A stretch of DNA of 64,000 nt from positions 1-64,000 of the forward strand of contig NZ_CADEAK010000007.1 in assembly GCF_902825225.1 (NCBI RefSeq). The letters run 5' to 3'. Each line of letters opens with the position of its first letter. Positions within the stretch are counted from its first letter, which is position 1. The notes below the pieces were generated by a model that worked only from the letters and a program-made list of their open reading frames with translations, did not search any database and had not been told where the DNA came from. Both the position numbers and the translations under genes were made by a program. This document shows positions 9,933 to 21,719 of the stretch, piece after piece. Origin of the DNA: Bartonella vinsonii subsp. berkhoffii ATCC 51672. GTDB lineage: Bacteria; Pseudomonadota; Alphaproteobacteria; Rhizobiales; Rhizobiaceae.

Positions 9933-11279
9933 ATGGCATCAGCAGCAGAGCAATTTGCTTCCAATATAAACTTTAGCACTTTTTCACGTGCAACTGAATT
10001 GAAAAAGCGCATTTGGTTTACCCTCGCGGCTCTTCTTGTTTATCGCTTTGGTACTTATATTTCCCTCCCCGGTATCAATATCGATTCTTTACGGCAAACA
10101 TTTGAACATCACGCATCAGGTGTTTTGGGATTGTTTAATATGTTTGCTGGAGGTGCTGTTAGCCGCATGGCAATTTTCGCATTGGGAATTATGCCTTATA
10201 TATCGGCATCAATTATTGTGCAGTTGCTAACTTCAGTTATCCCTTCGTTGGAAACTCTTAAAAAAGAAGGGGAACTCGGTCGTAAGATTATTAATCAGTA
10301 TACTCGTTATGTAACGGTAGTGTTGGCAATCCTGCAGGCATTTGGTATCGCGGTTGCACTTGAATCTGGTATAGGAACAGGACTCCAAATTGTTGTGGAG
10401 CCGGGTCTTATGTTCCGTATTTCTTCTGTCATTACGCTTGTTGGCGGGACAATGTTTCTGATGTGGCTTGGTGAGCAAATTACGTCACGAGGTGTCGGTA
10501 ATGGGGTTTCTCTTATTATTTTCACAGGTATTGTTGCTAATCTTCCTTCCACTTTTGCTCAACTTTTGACTGCTCATAGTCAGGCTGATTTATCAACTTT
10601 TTTATTAATAGGAATCGTTTTTATTGCAGTTTTTGTTATCGGAGTTATTGTTTTTGTAGAGCGTGCGCAACGGCGAATTCTTATTCAGTATCCGAAACGG
10701 CAAGTTGGTAATCAAATTTTTCAAGGTGATATGTCACATCTTCCTTTAAAGTTGAATACCGCTGGTGTTATTCCACCAATTTTTGCTTCATCTTTATTGT
10801 TGTTGCCTGCAACTGTTAATAATTTTTCTGACAAAATGCCCCAATGGGTTCAAGCTATCTCGTATTCGCTTGGTCATGGACAGCCCCTTTATATGATTGT
10901 TTATGCATTTTTGATGGCATTTTTTTGCTTTTTTTATACGGCTATTGTGTTTAATCCAAGTGATACAGCTGATCAATTAAAAAAGCATTCTGGTTTTATT
11001 CCTGGAATTCGTCCTGGTGAACGTACAGCTGAATATATTGATTATGTTTTGACGCGCATTACTGTTGTAGGAGCAATTTATATTATTTTAGTTTGTTTGC
11101 TCCCTGAATTTATGATCTCTGCACTACAGGTTCCTTTTTATCTTGGGGGAACGTCCTTGTTGATTGTTGTTACTGTGACACTTGATACAGTTGCTCAAAT
11201 TCAGGGATATCTTGTTGCACACCAATATGAAGGATTGATTAAAAAGTCAAAACTTCGTGGAGGTAGAAGGAATCGATGA
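9933..11279 (+). CDS. secY: Protein translocase subunit SecY
   Basis: SecY of 448 residues, the ten-helix channel of the inner-membrane Sec translocon, acting with SecE, SecG and SecA. Visible family motifs include [22 protein letters not shown] near the first helix, [26 protein letters not shown], and the cytoplasmic loop [13 protein letters not shown]. The ATG at 9933 gives [11 protein letters not shown]; a GTG at 9915 would add six residues. The last four bases (ATGA) overlap the adk start, a standard secY-adk arrangement. Confidence 0.98.
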   Translation: MASAAEQFASNINFSTFSRATELKKRIWFTLAALLVYRFGTYISLPGINIDSLRQTFEHHASGVLGLFNMFAGGAVSRMAIFALGIMPYISASIIVQLLTSVIPSLETLKKEGELGRKIINQYTRYVTVVLAILQAFGIAVALESGIGTGLQIVVEPGLMFRISSVITLVGGTMFLMWLGEQITSRGVGNGVSLIIFTGIVANLPSTFAQLLTAHSQADLSTFLLIGIVFIAVFVIGVIVFVERAQRRILIQYPKRQVGNQIFQGDMSHLPLKLNTAGVIPPIFASSLLLLPATVNNFSDKMPQWVQAISYSLGHGQPLYMIVYAFLMAFFCFFYTAIVFNPSDTADQLKKHSGFIPGIRPGERTAEYIDYVLTRITVVGAIYIILVCLLPEFMISALQVPFYLGGTSLLIVVTVTLDTVAQIQGYLVAHQYEGLIKKSKLRGGRRNR

Positions 11280-11854
11280 GAGTTATTCTTTTAGGACCTC
11301 CTGGAGCAGGAAAAGGTACACAAGCTAAAATGTTAGCTGAGGAGTATCGTATCCCTCAGTTATCGACCGGTGACATGTTGCGTGAAGTTATTACCAGAAA
11401 AACGGAAGTTGGCAAAAAAGCTAAAGCTATTATGAGCTCTGGTGCTTTGGTTTCCGATGACATTGTGAATCAAATTGTATCAGATCGGATTGATGAAAGT
11501 GATTGTGCAAACGGTTTTGTCTTGGATGGATATCCACGCACTGTGGGACAGGCAGAAGCATTGCAACAGATTTTGCAATCAAAAAATATGCAGCTTAATG
11601 CTGTTATCGAGTTGCGTATTGATGAAGGTGCGTTGATTGAGCGAATGAAGAAGCGCGTTGAGGAAACAATAGCAGCCGGTGAGCAGGTCCGTTCAGATGA
11701 TAACCCTATTGCATTTGCAAAGCGATTAGTGGAATATCGTGAAAAAACAGTTCCCTTATCAAAATTTTATTCAAAGAAGGGGTTATTGAAGATAGTTGAT
11801 GGAATGGTTGATATTACTGAGGTGTCACGTGCAATTAGAGAGCTTCTTCAATAA
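11276..11854 (+). CDS. adk: Adenylate kinase (short-lid type)
   Basis: Adenylate kinase, 192 residues, converts AMP + ATP to two ADP in the cytoplasm. The P-loop GPPGAGKGT is at residues 7-15, the AMP-binding part reads [11 protein letters not shown] and [10 protein letters not shown]. It lacks the Cys4 zinc LID insertion of Gram-positive enzymes and has the short lid common in alphaproteobacteria. It overlaps secY by 4 nt and is followed by 178 non-coding bp before rpsM. Confidence 0.97.
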   Translation: MRVILLGPPGAGKGTQAKMLAEEYRIPQLSTGDMLREVITRKTEVGKKAKAIMSSGALVSDDIVNQIVSDRIDESDCANGFVLDGYPRTVGQAEALQQILQSKNMQLNAVIELRIDEGALIERMKKRVEETIAAGEQVRSDDNPIAFAKRLVEYREKTVPLSKFYSKKGLLKIVDGMVDITEVSRAIRELLQ

Positions 11855-12032
11855 GGATTTTTTTTAGAAATAAATGAAAAGTGTTGACTTTTTCTACAAA
11901 ATCTATCAAAAGAACTTTAATTTATTTCAGTGAAGTAATGGGATTCGGAATATGTTTATGCCGGATCGTTTTTTCTATAAGGTACATCAGGTATTTTATG
12001 GCTAATCGTCAATATAACCAAGGAGAATAGGC

Positions 12033-12401
12033 GTGGCTCGTATCGCTGGCGTCAATATCCCGACAAATAAGCGTGTAGTTATTGCGCTTCAGTATATCCA
12101 CGGGATTGGACCAAAATTTGCCCAAGAAATTACTAAAAAGGTTGATATCCCCATGGGGCGTCGTGTGCATGAGCTTTCAGATGCAGAGGTATTGCAAATT
12201 CGCGAGGCGATAGATCAAGGCTATCAAGTTGAAGGGGATCTTCGCCGTGAGGTTGCTATGAATGTTAAGCGTTTGATGGACCTTGGTTGCTATCGTGGTT
12301 TGCGTCATCGCCGTTCTTTGCCTGTTCGTGGGCAGCGTACACATACGAATGCACGCACACGTAAGGGGCCAGCTAAGGCAATCGCTGGTAAGAAAAAATA
12401 A
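12033..12401 (+). CDS. rpsM: 30S ribosomal protein S13
   Basis: S13 of 122 residues, beginning [25 protein letters not shown] after a GTG initiator at 12033 (AAGGAGAA site 7 nt upstream). The C-terminal [20 protein letters not shown] motif reaches the P-site tRNA. First gene of the alpha block (rpsM-rpsK-rpoA-rplQ). Confidence 0.97.
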   Translation: MARIAGVNIPTNKRVVIALQYIHGIGPKFAQEITKKVDIPMGRRVHELSDAEVLQIREAIDQGYQVEGDLRREVAMNVKRLMDLGCYRGLRHRRSLPVRGQRTHTNARTRKGPAKAIAGKKK

Positions 12402-12526
12402 AATTCTTTTTTGAATAAAGGCTTTTATTTTTTTGGTATTCTGTTTCTTATTGAGTTTTTTTGATAAGAAAAAGAAGGTGGAGCTGCTGGTGTTACGGCA
12501 GTGAAGAGATCGTTGAAAGGAAGATT

Positions 12527-12916
12527 ATGGCAAAGGAAGCCACACGTGTTCGTCGTCGTGAGCGCAAAAATATTTCATCAGGTGTTGTTCATATCAATTC
12601 AACATTTAACAATACAATGATTACGATTACTGATGTCCAAGGAAATGCCATTGCATGGTCGTCTGCTGGTGCTCAGGGGTTTAAAGGTTCGCGTAAATCT
12701 ACACCTTTTGCTGCTCAGGTGGCTGCAGAAGATTGTGCTAGAAAAGCGCAGGAGCATGGTATGCGTTCGTTAGAAGTTGAGGTTTGTGGTCCTGGATCGG
12801 GGCGTGAGTCCGCTTTGCGTGCATTACAGTCTGTTGGTTTTGTTATTACTTCCATTCGTGATGTAACACCAATTCCTCATAATGGATGTCGTCCGCGAAA
12901 AAGACGGCGTGTTTAA
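12527..12916 (+). CDS. rpsK: 30S ribosomal protein S11
   Basis: S11 of 129 residues. The ATG at 12527 gives [20 protein letters not shown] and follows GAAAGGAAG; an upstream ATG at 12461 would add 22 unconserved residues. The family motifs [20 protein letters not shown] and [18 protein letters not shown] are present. It forms the 30S platform. Confidence 0.97.
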   Translation: MAKEATRVRRRERKNISSGVVHINSTFNNTMITITDVQGNAIAWSSAGAQGFKGSRKSTPFAAQVAAEDCARKAQEHGMRSLEVEVCGPGSGRESALRALQSVGFVITSIRDVTPIPHNGCRPRKRRRV

Positions 12917-13008
12917 TTGGGTGTTTTTTTGTTGTCAGAGCTTTCTCTGATGTTCACATTGGCCGTTACGATTGAATGGTAGCGGAACTAAAGAACGGGA
13001 ATAAAAAT

Positions 13009-14022
13009 ATGATCCAGAAAAACTGGCAGGAACTGATTAAACCCAATAAGGTTGAGTTTTGTGTACATGATAATCCAAATACTTTAAGCGTGATTGCGGA
13101 ACCTCTTGAACGTGGTTTTGGCTTAACGTTAGGGAATGCACTTCGTCGTGTGTTATTGTCATCACTTCGTGGTGCTGCGATTACTGCTGTGCAGATTGAT
13201 GGTGTGTTACATGAATTTTCGTCAATTCCAGGTGTTCGTGAAGATGTGACAGATATTATTCTTAATATCAAAGAAATTGCACTTCGTATGGAAGAAGAGG
13301 GACCTAAACGTGTTGTCATTTGTAAAGAGGGTCCTGGTGTTGTAAAAGCTGGAGATATCAATACTGTTGGAGATATGGAAATTCTGAATCCAGAGCATGT
13401 TATTTGCACTCTTGATGAAGATGCTGAGATTCGTATGGAATTTATTGTCAATACAGGGAAAGGTTATGTTCCTTCTGATCGTAATTGTGTTGATGATGCA
13501 CGAATAGGTCTTATTCCAGTTGACAGTCTTTATTCACCAATTCGTAAAGTATCTTATAAAGTAGAGAATACGCGTGAAGGTCAAGTGCTGGATTATGATA
13601 AGTTAACGCTCACTATTGAAACGAATGGTGCTGTTAATGGAGAAGATGCGGTTGCTTTTGCCGCACGTATTCTTCAGGACCAATTATCATTATTTGTTAA
13701 TTTTGAGGAACCGCAGAAGGAAGTTATTGAAGAAGCTGATTCGGAGCTTGCTTTTAATCCTGCACTTCTCAAGAAAGTCGATGAGTTAGAACTTTCGGTC
13801 CGTTCTGCAAATTGTCTTAAAAATGATAATATTGTCTATATTGGTGATCTTATCCAAAAAACAGAAGCTGAAATGCTTCGGACACCGAATTTTGGACGGA
13901 AGTCGTTAAACGAGATTAAAGAAGTTTTGGCATGTATGGGATTGCATCTTGGTATGGAAATTTCTGCATGGCCGCCCGAAAATATTGGTGATCTTGCTAA
14001 ACGTTATGAAGATCAGTATTAA
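13009..14022 (+). CDS. rpoA: DNA-directed RNA polymerase subunit alpha
   Basis: RpoA of 337 residues. The N-terminal dimerisation domain shows [27 protein letters not shown], which nucleates beta and beta-prime assembly. The C-terminal domain (from about residue 255) shows [21 protein letters not shown] and [20 protein letters not shown], which binds UP elements and activators. The ATG at 13009 gives [16 protein letters not shown], the usual start; an ATG at 12976 would add 11 residues. Confidence 0.98.
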   Translation: MIQKNWQELIKPNKVEFCVHDNPNTLSVIAEPLERGFGLTLGNALRRVLLSSLRGAAITAVQIDGVLHEFSSIPGVREDVTDIILNIKEIALRMEEEGPKRVVICKEGPGVVKAGDINTVGDMEILNPEHVICTLDEDAEIRMEFIVNTGKGYVPSDRNCVDDARIGLIPVDSLYSPIRKVSYKVENTREGQVLDYDKLTLTIETNGAVNGEDAVAFAARILQDQLSLFVNFEEPQKEVIEEADSELAFNPALLKKVDELELSVRSANCLKNDNIVYIGDLIQKTEAEMLRTPNFGRKSLNEIKEVLACMGLHLGMEISAWPPENIGDLAKRYEDQY

Positions 14023-14054
14023 AATTTAAAATTTGAAATTTAAGGAGAAGACTC

Positions 14055-14483
14055 ATGCGCCATAGTAAGTCAGGTCGCAAGTTGAACCGGACTGTCAGTC
14101 ACCGTAAAGCGATGTTTGCTAACATGGCGGTTTCGCTGATTGAGCATGAGCAGATTGTGACGACCCTTCCAAAGGCTAAAGAAATTCGTCCGATTGTTGA
14201 AAAGCTCGTTACACTCGGTAAGCGTGGAGGTTTGCATGCACGTCGGCAAGCAATTGCAGCGCTTCGTGATTCCGGTAAAGTTGCAAAATTGTTCGATACA
14301 CTTGCGTCGCGTTATGCATCGCGCAAAGGTGGGTATTTGCGTATTATGAAAGCAGGGTTTCGTGCCGGTGATAATGCACCCATGGCTGTTATAGAGTTTG
14401 TTGATCGGGATGTTGATGCGAAGGGCGCTGTAGATCGTGTACGCACGGAAAGTGCTGCAAATGAAAAAGAAGCTTCTTCATAA
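14055..14483 (+). CDS. rplQ: 50S ribosomal protein L17
   Basis: L17 of 142 residues, beginning [20 protein letters not shown]. The core [20 protein letters not shown] is typical. Last gene of the ribosomal super-operon; AAGGAGAAG precedes the ATG and a rho-independent terminator follows 35 bp after the stop. Confidence 0.98.
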   Translation: MRHSKSGRKLNRTVSHRKAMFANMAVSLIEHEQIVTTLPKAKEIRPIVEKLVTLGKRGGLHARRQAIAALRDSGKVAKLFDTLASRYASRKGGYLRIMKAGFRAGDNAPMAVIEFVDRDVDAKGAVDRVRTESAANEKEASS

Positions 14484-14517
14484 AGATAATATATTTTCTT
14501 TCTGTTAAGTTTTAAAG

Positions 14518-14541
14518 AGCCGCCTTTTAAGGGCGGTTTTT
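14518..14541 (+). terminator. Rho-independent terminator of the ribosomal operon
   Basis: CCGCC at 14520-14524 pairs with GGCGG at 14532-14536, extended by G-T and A-T pairs, around a 7-nt loop, followed by a TTTTT run at 14537-14541. It lies immediately after rplQ. Confidence 0.85.
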
Positions 14542-14755
14542 GTATGAGTCTTTCTGAATTTGTTTTTCTTAAAGAATAAATACAGGATGAAGATTATAAA
14601 ATATTGAATTATTTTGTTTTTATAATATTTACTGTTCAAATAGTTGTTTTTCTTCTTTATTGTAAATATTAATAAAAACTCTTAACTTATTGAGAATGAG
14701 AGGAATCCTTATCTTATTAATATATAAGAGTGGTTTATTTTTTTAGGAGTGCGTT

Positions 14756-16150
14756 ATGAAGTATTCTCTTTTGATGGGGCTTTTTTTTGCTATTATGACA
14801 CAGACATCTTTTCGTTACGCGTGTGCTCAAATTCCTCAAACACAAAAAGAAATCACTCTTTCATTTGCTCCTTTAGTTAAAAAGACTATTCCGTCTGTTG
14901 TAAATATTTATGCAGCGCGACAAATCAGAGCGCGTTCACCTTTTGAAGGAGATCCATTTTTTGAGCAATTTTTTGGTCGCTTCCAAAATAATCGTCCCTT
15001 GCGTAGACAATCATCATTGGGGTCAGGGGTGATTGTTGATGCACATGGTTTGATTGTTACCAATTACCACGTTATTAAGGATGCAGATGAAATTAAAGTT
15101 GCTCTTTCTGATGGACGAGAGTTTGAAAGTAAGGTTAAGTTAAGAGATGAGGAAACAGATATTGCTGTTCTTGAAATTGATGCAAAAGGTGCACAATTTC
15201 CTATTCTTTCTTTGGGAGATTCTGATGCCGTTGAAGTTGGTGATCTTGTCTTAGCAATTGGGAATCCTTTTGGTGTTGGTCAAACAGTTACAAGTGGTAT
15301 TGTTTCAGCGCAAGCACGTACACGGGTTGGTATTTCTGATTTTGACTTTTTTATTCAAACAGATGCTGCTATTAATCCAGGGAATTCTGGTGGAGCTTTA
15401 ATTGATATGAAAGGGCAGTTGATCGGGATTAATACGGCTATCTATTCGCGTTCAGGTGGTTCTGTAGGGATTGGTTTTGCTATTCCATCAAATCTTGTAA
15501 AAGTGATGCTTGATACTGTTAAACGTGGTGGAAAATATTTTGTACCACCTTATATTGGTGTATCTTTTCAAAATGTTACACCTGATATTGCCGGTGGTTT
15601 AGGTTTAGAACGCCCCTATGGTGCTCTTATTATTGAAGTTATCAAAAATAGTCCTGCTGGGAAAGCTGGTCTGAAGGTAGGTGATGTTATTTTGAGTGTG
15701 CAGGGAGTGCGTGTTGATAGTCCAGATGGTCTTGGATATCGTTTGATGACAGCTGGTATTGGAGATAATCTTGTTTTAGAATATTTACGAAGTGGAAGGA
15801 TTTTAAAAACACAAATAACTGTTTCATCAATACCGGAATCTGCATTTTTGAAATCCGAAAAAATTATTGGTGAAAGCCCTCTTGCTGGTGCTGAAATATT
15901 GGATTTAACACCACAAAATAGTCGACGTTTTCGTCTTCCTCTCTCTGCACGAGGTGTTGTGATTTCCAATCTTGATGAAATGAGCAATGCTGCTGGAATT
16001 TTTCGCCCAGGAGATATCTTGCGTGTTGTTAATGGCCATAAGATCCAAACAGTTGGTCAGTTGAAAAAGATTTTGATGCAAGGCCACCCAAATATTTGGC
16101 AATTAGAATATGAACGTGATGGTATGTATATTCGCCAGTTTATTCGCTGA
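14756..16150 (+). CDS. Periplasmic serine protease/chaperone, Deg (HtrA) family
   Basis: DegP/DegQ-type protease of 464 residues that degrades or refolds damaged envelope proteins. A signal peptide spans about residues 1-24 (hydrophobic core LLMGLFFAIM, cleavage after ACA). The trypsin-like domain has the triad His105 (TNYHVI), Asp135 (TDIAVLEID) and Ser211 (NPGNSGGAL). Two PDZ domains follow, at about 265-350 and 385-460. AGGAG lies 7 nt before the ATG. The position after rplQ and before rarA is a conserved Rhizobiales order. Deg proteases are a known multi-copy family in Bartonella, so I do not assign DegP or DegQ. Confidence 0.93.
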   Translation: MKYSLLMGLFFAIMTQTSFRYACAQIPQTQKEITLSFAPLVKKTIPSVVNIYAARQIRARSPFEGDPFFEQFFGRFQNNRPLRRQSSLGSGVIVDAHGLIVTNYHVIKDADEIKVALSDGREFESKVKLRDEETDIAVLEIDAKGAQFPILSLGDSDAVEVGDLVLAIGNPFGVGQTVTSGIVSAQARTRVGISDFDFFIQTDAAINPGNSGGALIDMKGQLIGINTAIYSRSGGSVGIGFAIPSNLVKVMLDTVKRGGKYFVPPYIGVSFQNVTPDIAGGLGLERPYGALIIEVIKNSPAGKAGLKVGDVILSVQGVRVDSPDGLGYRLMTAGIGDNLVLEYLRSGRILKTQITVSSIPESAFLKSEKIIGESPLAGAEILDLTPQNSRRFRLPLSARGVVISNLDEMSNAAGIFRPGDILRVVNGHKIQTVGQLKKILMQGHPNIWQLEYERDGMYIRQFIR

Positions 16151-16158
16151 GGTTTTTT

Positions 16159-17478
16159 TTGAATAAAGATTTTTTTACTTCGTCTTTTGATCACCAAGTT
16201 CATAAAAAACAACCACTTGCAGAAAGAATGCGTCCTCATTCTCTTCATGATGTTATAGGACAAAATCATTTGGTTGGAGAAAAGGGATTGCTTTCACGTA
16301 TGCTGGAAGCCGGTTCAATGCATTCTATGATTTTTTGGGGACCTCCAGGGACAGGAAAAACAACGGTTGCACGCTTGTTAGCCATTGAAACAAATTTCGC
16401 TTTTGAGCAAATTTCTGCTATTTTTACTGGGGTTTCTGAACTTAAAAAAATTTTTGAAGGTGCTCAGGCTCGTTTTATGTCTGGAGTCCAGACGCTTTTG
16501 TTCGTCGACGAAATTCATCGATTTAATCGTGCGCAGCAGGATAGTTTTCTTCCTGTTATGGAAGATGGTACTATTATCCTTATAGGGGCAACAACGGAAA
16601 ATCCTTCATTTGAACTTAATGCAGCGCTTCTTTCTCGTGCACGTGTTTTGACATTTCTTTCACATGACAATGAAAGTTTGCGTATGCTCTTGAAACGTGC
16701 AGAGGAAGTGGAAGGAAAACTTCTTCCTTTGGATGATGAGGCCAGAGATGTTTTGATCGGGATGTCTGATGGTGATGCACGAGCAGCGTTAACATTGGCA
16801 GAGGAAGTTTGGTGTACGTCGCAACCAGGGGAGATATTTGATGCTGTTGCGTTACAAAAAATCATTCAACGTCGTGCTCCAATTTATGATAAAGGGCGAG
16901 AAGGTCACTATAATCTCATTTCAGCATTGCATAAATCCGTTCGTGGATCTGATCCTGATGCTGCACTTTATTACTTAGCACGCATGTTTGATGCTGGTGA
17001 AGATCCTCTCTATATTGGGCGAAGATTGGTGCGTATGGCTGTTGAAGATGTTGGTTTGGCAGATCCGCAAGCTCTTGTCGTTTGTAATGCTGCTAAGGAT
17101 GCTTATGATTATTTGGGATCACCAGAGGGAGAGTTAGCTTTGGCGCAAGCATGTCTTTATGTTGCGACTGCACCAAAATCAAATGCAATATATCTCGCGT
17201 ATAAAGCAGCACTGCATTGTGTACGTAAAAACGGTTCTTTGCCTCCCCCTAAACACATCCTTAATGCGCCTACAAAATTTATGAAGGAAGAAGGGTATGG
17301 ACATGGTTATCGTTATGATCATGATGAACCAGATGCTTTTTCAGGACAGGAATATTTTCCTGAAAAACTTGGGCGTCAGAGCTATTATAAACCACGAGAG
17401 CGTGGTTTTGAACGTGAGATTGCGAAGCGTCTTGAGTGGTGGAAGAAATTGCGCCAAAAACGGGCTCATCAGAAATAA
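16159..17478 (+). CDS. rarA: Replication-associated recombination protein A (AAA+ ATPase)
   Basis: RarA/MgsA of 439 residues, an AAA+ ATPase of the clamp-loader/RuvB group acting at stalled replication forks. It has the Walker A motif GPPGTGKTT near residue 60, Walker B LLFVDEIHRFNRAQQD, and the family tail ending in DNA-binding basic residues. The start is probably TTG at 16159, only 8 bp after the upstream stop, because the conserved N-terminus (PLAERMRPHSLHDVIGQ) begins before the first ATG (Met24). The ribosome binding site is weak. Confidence 0.93.
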   Translation: MNKDFFTSSFDHQVHKKQPLAERMRPHSLHDVIGQNHLVGEKGLLSRMLEAGSMHSMIFWGPPGTGKTTVARLLAIETNFAFEQISAIFTGVSELKKIFEGAQARFMSGVQTLLFVDEIHRFNRAQQDSFLPVMEDGTIILIGATTENPSFELNAALLSRARVLTFLSHDNESLRMLLKRAEEVEGKLLPLDDEARDVLIGMSDGDARAALTLAEEVWCTSQPGEIFDAVALQKIIQRRAPIYDKGREGHYNLISALHKSVRGSDPDAALYYLARMFDAGEDPLYIGRRLVRMAVEDVGLADPQALVVCNAAKDAYDYLGSPEGELALAQACLYVATAPKSNAIYLAYKAALHCVRKNGSLPPPKHILNAPTKFMKEEGYGHGYRYDHDEPDAFSGQEYFPEKLGRQSYYKPRERGFEREIAKRLEWWKKLRQKRAHQK

Positions 17479-17545
17479 AATTTAAATTGTTTCTTTTCTA
17501 GAGCAGAGATATAACTATACTAGGCTTTCCCCTTTATATGGGGGA

Positions 17546-17561
17546 TTATGTTATAACATAA
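17546..17561. promoter_or_regulatory. 16-bp perfect palindrome upstream of recA
   Basis: TTATGTTATAACATAA is a perfect 16-bp palindrome about 165 bp before the recA start. It may be a regulator binding site, but AT-rich palindromes arise by chance in this genome. No protein can be assigned. Confidence 0.35.
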
Positions 17562-17674
17562 AGAATACGCCTTCTTTTTCTTATGGGGATGATATATTGG
17601 AGATACAATGTGAGAATGCAAATGGAAATAGTCTGTGAAAATCTCAATTCAAGACTTTAGTTAAGCTAAAATAA

Positions 17675-17686
17675 CAGTGTACACTG
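17675..17686. promoter_or_regulatory. 12-bp palindrome close to the recA start (possible operator)
   Basis: CAGTGTACACTG is a perfect 12-bp palindrome ending 37 bp before the recA GTG. This is where a LexA operator would be expected, but it is not the alphaproteobacterial GTTC-N7-GTTC box, and no such box was found in the 245-bp intergenic region. Confidence 0.4.
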
Positions 17687-17723
17687 AACACTGGATTATT
17701 GTGAATCGATTAAGGATATTATC

Positions 17724-18767
17724 GTGGATAAAGCAAAAGCTCTGGATGCAGCTCTCTCACAAATTGAACGTTCTTTCGGGAAGGGCTCAATTATGCGACT
17801 TGGGCAAAAAGAGCAGGTTGTTGAAATTGAAACAATCCCAACGGGCTCATTATCTTTGGATATTGCTTTAGGTATTGGTGGATTACCGAAGGGGCGTATT
17901 GTTGAGATTTATGGACCAGAGAGTTCTGGAAAGACAACATTGGCTCTTCATGCTATTGCTGAGGCACAGAAAAATGGTGGAGTTTGTGCTTTTATTGATG
18001 CAGAGCATGCGCTTGATCCTATTTATGCGCGTAAGCTTGGTGTTGATTTAGAAAATTTGTTTATTTCTCAACCAGATACTGGTGAGCAGGCATTGGAAAT
18101 TACAGAGACACTTGTTCGTTCTGGTGCAGTTGATGTGCTTGTTGTTGATTCTGTAGCAGCTTTGACACCGCGTGCAGAAATTGATGGGGAAATGGGTGAT
18201 GCTTTACCTGGGCTACAAGCGCGCTTGATGAGTAAAGCTTTGCGAAAACTGACAGCATCCATTTTTCGTTCTAACTGTATGGTAGTCTTTATTAATCAAA
18301 TTCGCATGAAAATTGGTGTAATGTTTGGTTCTCCCGAAACAACAACAGGTGGGAATGCATTAAAGTTTTATGCTTCTGTGCGTTTAGATATTCGTCGTAT
18401 TGGATCTATTAAAGATAGGGATGCAATCGTTGGTAATCAGACGCGCGTTAAAGTAGTGAAAAATAAACTGGCCCCTCCATTTAAACAGGTTGAGTTTGAT
18501 ATTATTTATGGTGAAGGCATCTCCAAAGTAGGCGAATTGATTGATTTGGGTGTTAAAGTTGGGATTGTAGAAAAATCTGGTGCATGGTTTTCTTATAATT
18601 CTCAGCGTTTAGGACAGGGGCGTGAGAATGCAAAGCAGTTTTTACGTGAACATGCAGAAATAGCTACAGAAATTGAAACAGCTTTGCGCCAAAATGCAGG
18701 TTTAATTGCGATTGAATTGTTAGAAAATGTAGGGTCAGAAAATATAGAAAGCGATGACATAATTTAA
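17724..18767 (+). CDS. recA: Recombinase A
   Basis: RecA of 347 residues, the strand-exchange ATPase and LexA co-protease. Walker [10 protein letters not shown] is at residues 64-72; other signatures are [19 protein letters not shown] and the DNA-binding loop motif [23 protein letters not shown]. The GTG at 17724 is the start, giving [21 protein letters not shown], after AAGGATA. It is followed after 194 bp by alaS, an order common in Rhizobiales. Confidence 0.98.
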   Translation: MDKAKALDAALSQIERSFGKGSIMRLGQKEQVVEIETIPTGSLSLDIALGIGGLPKGRIVEIYGPESSGKTTLALHAIAEAQKNGGVCAFIDAEHALDPIYARKLGVDLENLFISQPDTGEQALEITETLVRSGAVDVLVVDSVAALTPRAEIDGEMGDALPGLQARLMSKALRKLTASIFRSNCMVVFINQIRMKIGVMFGSPETTTGGNALKFYASVRLDIRRIGSIKDRDAIVGNQTRVKVVKNKLAPPFKQVEFDIIYGEGISKVGELIDLGVKVGIVEKSGAWFSYNSQRLGQGRENAKQFLREHAEIATEIETALRQNAGLIAIELLENVGSENIESDDII

Positions 18768-18961
18768 GTGTGATTTCTTTATGAGAAATTTTTTCTGTTT
18801 TTGTTTGTTAGAGTTTTAAAGTATAAGATCGCTTATTCTCCAACTTTTTTGAATAAACATTCCACTTTTTGATTAAATAAACTCTAAGAGTGCTAAAGGG
18901 GATATTTAATGAAGGAAGGGGATGCTTTTATAGTTTTGTGCTGTACTCTGCAGGTGTCAAT

Positions 18962-21625
18962 ATGAATAGCGTTAATAGCATACGGTCAACTTTCCTAGAT
19001 TATTTTCATCTTAATGGGCATAAAGTTCTTCCTTCAAGCCCACTTGTTCCGCGCAACGACCCTACACTCATGTTTACAAATGCAGGAATGGTGCAGTTTA
19101 AAAATGTTTTTACGGGACTTGAACAGCGCTCTTATAAACAAGCAGCAACAGCACAAAAGTGTGTTCGTGCAGGTGGAAAGCATAATGATCTTGATAATGT
19201 TGGTTATACAGCACGCCATCATACATTTTTTGAAATGTTGGGGAATTTTTCTTTTGGTGATTATTTCAAAGAAGAAGCCATTTTTTTATCTTGGAATCTT
19301 TTAACAAAGGAATTTCGTCTTCCAAAAGAGAAATTGTTAGTGACAGTTTATCATAGTGATGATGTTGCTGCTGAATTATGGCGTAAAATTTCAGGTCTTC
19401 CGGATGAAAGAATTGTTCGTATTGCGACAGCTGATAATTTTTGGGCAATGGGGGATACAGGTCCTTGCGGTCCTTGTTCGGAGATTTTTTATGATCATGG
19501 TGATAAAATCTGGGGAGGACCACCTGGAAGTATAGAAGAAGATGGTGATCGTTTTATTGAGATTTGGAATCTTGTCTTCATGCAGTACGAACAGGTGGGT
19601 AAGGAAGAGCGTGTTGAATTGCCTCATCCTTCTATTGATACAGGCATGGGATTAGAACGCATTGCCGCTGTCTTACAGGGGGTTCATAATAATTATGACA
19701 TTGATCTTTTTCGTGCATTAATACATGCTTCACAAGAGATAACAGGCGTTAAGGCAAGGGATGATTTTATTGTAAGCCATCGCGTGATTGCTGATCATCT
19801 TCGCTCATGTGGATTTTTGATTGCTGATGGTGTTCTCCCTTCCAATGAAGGAAGGGGATATGTTTTACGTCGTATTATGCGTCGTGCTATGCGTCATGCT
19901 CATCTTCTTGGCACTAAAGAACCCTTGATGTGGCGTCTTTTACCCGCTTTAATTCATGAAATGGGGCAAGCTTATCCTGAATTGGTACGTGCTGAATCTT
20001 TGATTTCAGAAATTTTAAAGTTAGAAGAAGTCCGTTTTCGTAAAACTCTTGAAAGAGGACTCGGTTTGTTGAATGAAGCAAGTACCAATCTTAAAGAAGG
20101 GGATTGTTTTAATGGTGAAATTGCTTTTAAACTTTATGACACATATGGTTTTCCGCTCGATTTGACGCAAGATGCTCTTCGGTGTCGTGGGATATCCGTT
20201 GATGTTGATGCTTTTGAGAAAGCAATGGAACGTCAGAAAGCAGAAGCGCGTGCCAATTGGTCTGGGTCTGGTGAAACGGTAATAGAAAAGATCTGGTTTT
20301 CTGTTCGTGAGAAAGTAGGAACCACAGAATTTTTAGGTTATGAAACAGAAAAAGCTGAAGGTATTCTTACAGCTCTTGTTCATGATGGTCATATTGTTGA
20401 TCATATTTCTTCAGGGCAGAAAGCTGTTTTTGTTGTAAATCAAACACCTTTTTATGGCGAGTCCGGTGGGCAGATTGGTGATAGTGGTATCATTTCTGGT
20501 GAAAATTTTGTTTTTGAGGTGCATGATACTCAAAAAAAAGCTGATGGTGTTTTTGTTCATATTGGAGAAGTGAAGTCTGGGCAGGCAAAAACGTCTGATT
20601 GTGTAGAACTCATTGTTGATTCTGTTCGTCGTAAGAAAATTCGTGCGAACCATTCTGCTACCCATTTATTACACGAAGCTTTACGTCAAACATTGGGGGA
20701 GCATGTTACACAAAAGGGCTCTTTTGTGTCGCCGGATCGGTTGCGTTTTGATTTTTCCCATCCAAAACCCATTTCTTCAGAAGAATTGAAAACAATAGAA
20801 GATTTAGCAAATGATATTGTTTTACAAAATAGTGAGGTAACAACACGTCTCATGCTTGTGGATGATGCAATTTCTGAAGGGGCAATGGCGTTATTCGGTG
20901 AAAAATATGGTGATGAAGTACGCGTTGTTTCTATGGGAAACCAGCTTGAGCAGACAGGGTTAAAAAAGAATTGGTCAATTGAGCTTTGTGGTGGGACACA
21001 TGTAGAGAGAACAGGGGATATTGGTTTGATTCATATCGTTTCTGAAAGCTCTGTAGCAGCAGGGGTTCGTCGTATTGAAGCTTTGACGGGTACAGCAGCG
21101 CGTCTTTATCTGAATCGCCAAGATGAAAGAATTTGCCGAATTTCTGGTCTTTTAAAAACTATTCCTGCTGATGCGGAAGAGCGTGTTAGCAAATTGCTCT
21201 CTGAGTATAATAGACTTTCACAAGGATTTATTGAATTACGTAAGAAAGTTGCTTTTCATCGTGAGGATGAGGCTATGACAGATAATGATATTACCGTCAT
21301 CAATGGTGTTTCTTTTATGGGGCGTGTTGTGAGAAGTATTCTCCCAAAGGATCTTAAGGCGTTAGCGGATTCTGGAAAAAAACAAATTGGATCTGGGATA
21401 GTTGCTTTTATCTCTGTTTCAGAGGATGGCAAGGGGAGAGCTGTTGTTGGTGTGACTGATGATTTAACGCATAAATTGAATGCTGTTGATTTGGTGCGTA
21501 TTCTTTCAGGTGTTCTTGGTGGTCAAGGTGGTGGTGGACGTCCTGATATGGCGCAGGCTGGTGGTCCTGAAGGGAAAAAGGCTACTGATGCACTTGCAGC
21601 GCTAAAAGATTTCCTTGAAAAATAA
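18962..21625 (+). CDS. alaS: Alanine--tRNA ligase
   Basis: AlaRS of 887 residues, charges tRNA-Ala. The N-terminal class II core includes [14 protein letters not shown] and [18 protein letters not shown]. The editing domain has the [12 protein letters not shown] zinc motif and the partner CGGTHV. The C-terminal oligomerisation/C-Ala domain ends with [13 protein letters not shown]. The ATG at 18962 gives [15 protein letters not shown]; an earlier in-frame start at 18890 would add 24 unconserved residues. Confidence 0.97.
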   Translation: MNSVNSIRSTFLDYFHLNGHKVLPSSPLVPRNDPTLMFTNAGMVQFKNVFTGLEQRSYKQAATAQKCVRAGGKHNDLDNVGYTARHHTFFEMLGNFSFGDYFKEEAIFLSWNLLTKEFRLPKEKLLVTVYHSDDVAAELWRKISGLPDERIVRIATADNFWAMGDTGPCGPCSEIFYDHGDKIWGGPPGSIEEDGDRFIEIWNLVFMQYEQVGKEERVELPHPSIDTGMGLERIAAVLQGVHNNYDIDLFRALIHASQEITGVKARDDFIVSHRVIADHLRSCGFLIADGVLPSNEGRGYVLRRIMRRAMRHAHLLGTKEPLMWRLLPALIHEMGQAYPELVRAESLISEILKLEEVRFRKTLERGLGLLNEASTNLKEGDCFNGEIAFKLYDTYGFPLDLTQDALRCRGISVDVDAFEKAMERQKAEARANWSGSGETVIEKIWFSVREKVGTTEFLGYETEKAEGILTALVHDGHIVDHISSGQKAVFVVNQTPFYGESGGQIGDSGIISGENFVFEVHDTQKKADGVFVHIGEVKSGQAKTSDCVELIVDSVRRKKIRANHSATHLLHEALRQTLGEHVTQKGSFVSPDRLRFDFSHPKPISSEELKTIEDLANDIVLQNSEVTTRLMLVDDAISEGAMALFGEKYGDEVRVVSMGNQLEQTGLKKNWSIELCGGTHVERTGDIGLIHIVSESSVAAGVRRIEALTGTAARLYLNRQDERICRISGLLKTIPADAEERVSKLLSEYNRLSQGFIELRKKVAFHREDEAMTDNDITVINGVSFMGRVVRSILPKDLKALADSGKKQIGSGIVAFISVSEDGKGRAVVGVTDDLTHKLNAVDLVRILSGVLGGQGGGGRPDMAQAGGPEGKKATDALAALKDFLEK

Positions 21626-21719
21626 TTTCTGATTTCTTCTTTGTATTTCTCAGCGTCTCTCTCTAGAGAAGAATTTTTTAGTTGAAACGGGATGTTTACT
21701 GAAAGAAGAAAAGCTCATT

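Noticed and set aside
21650-21680. Terminator between alaS and ndvA
   Set aside because: CTCTCTAGAGAAG before a T-run is suggestive, but the loop would be too small for a stable stem.
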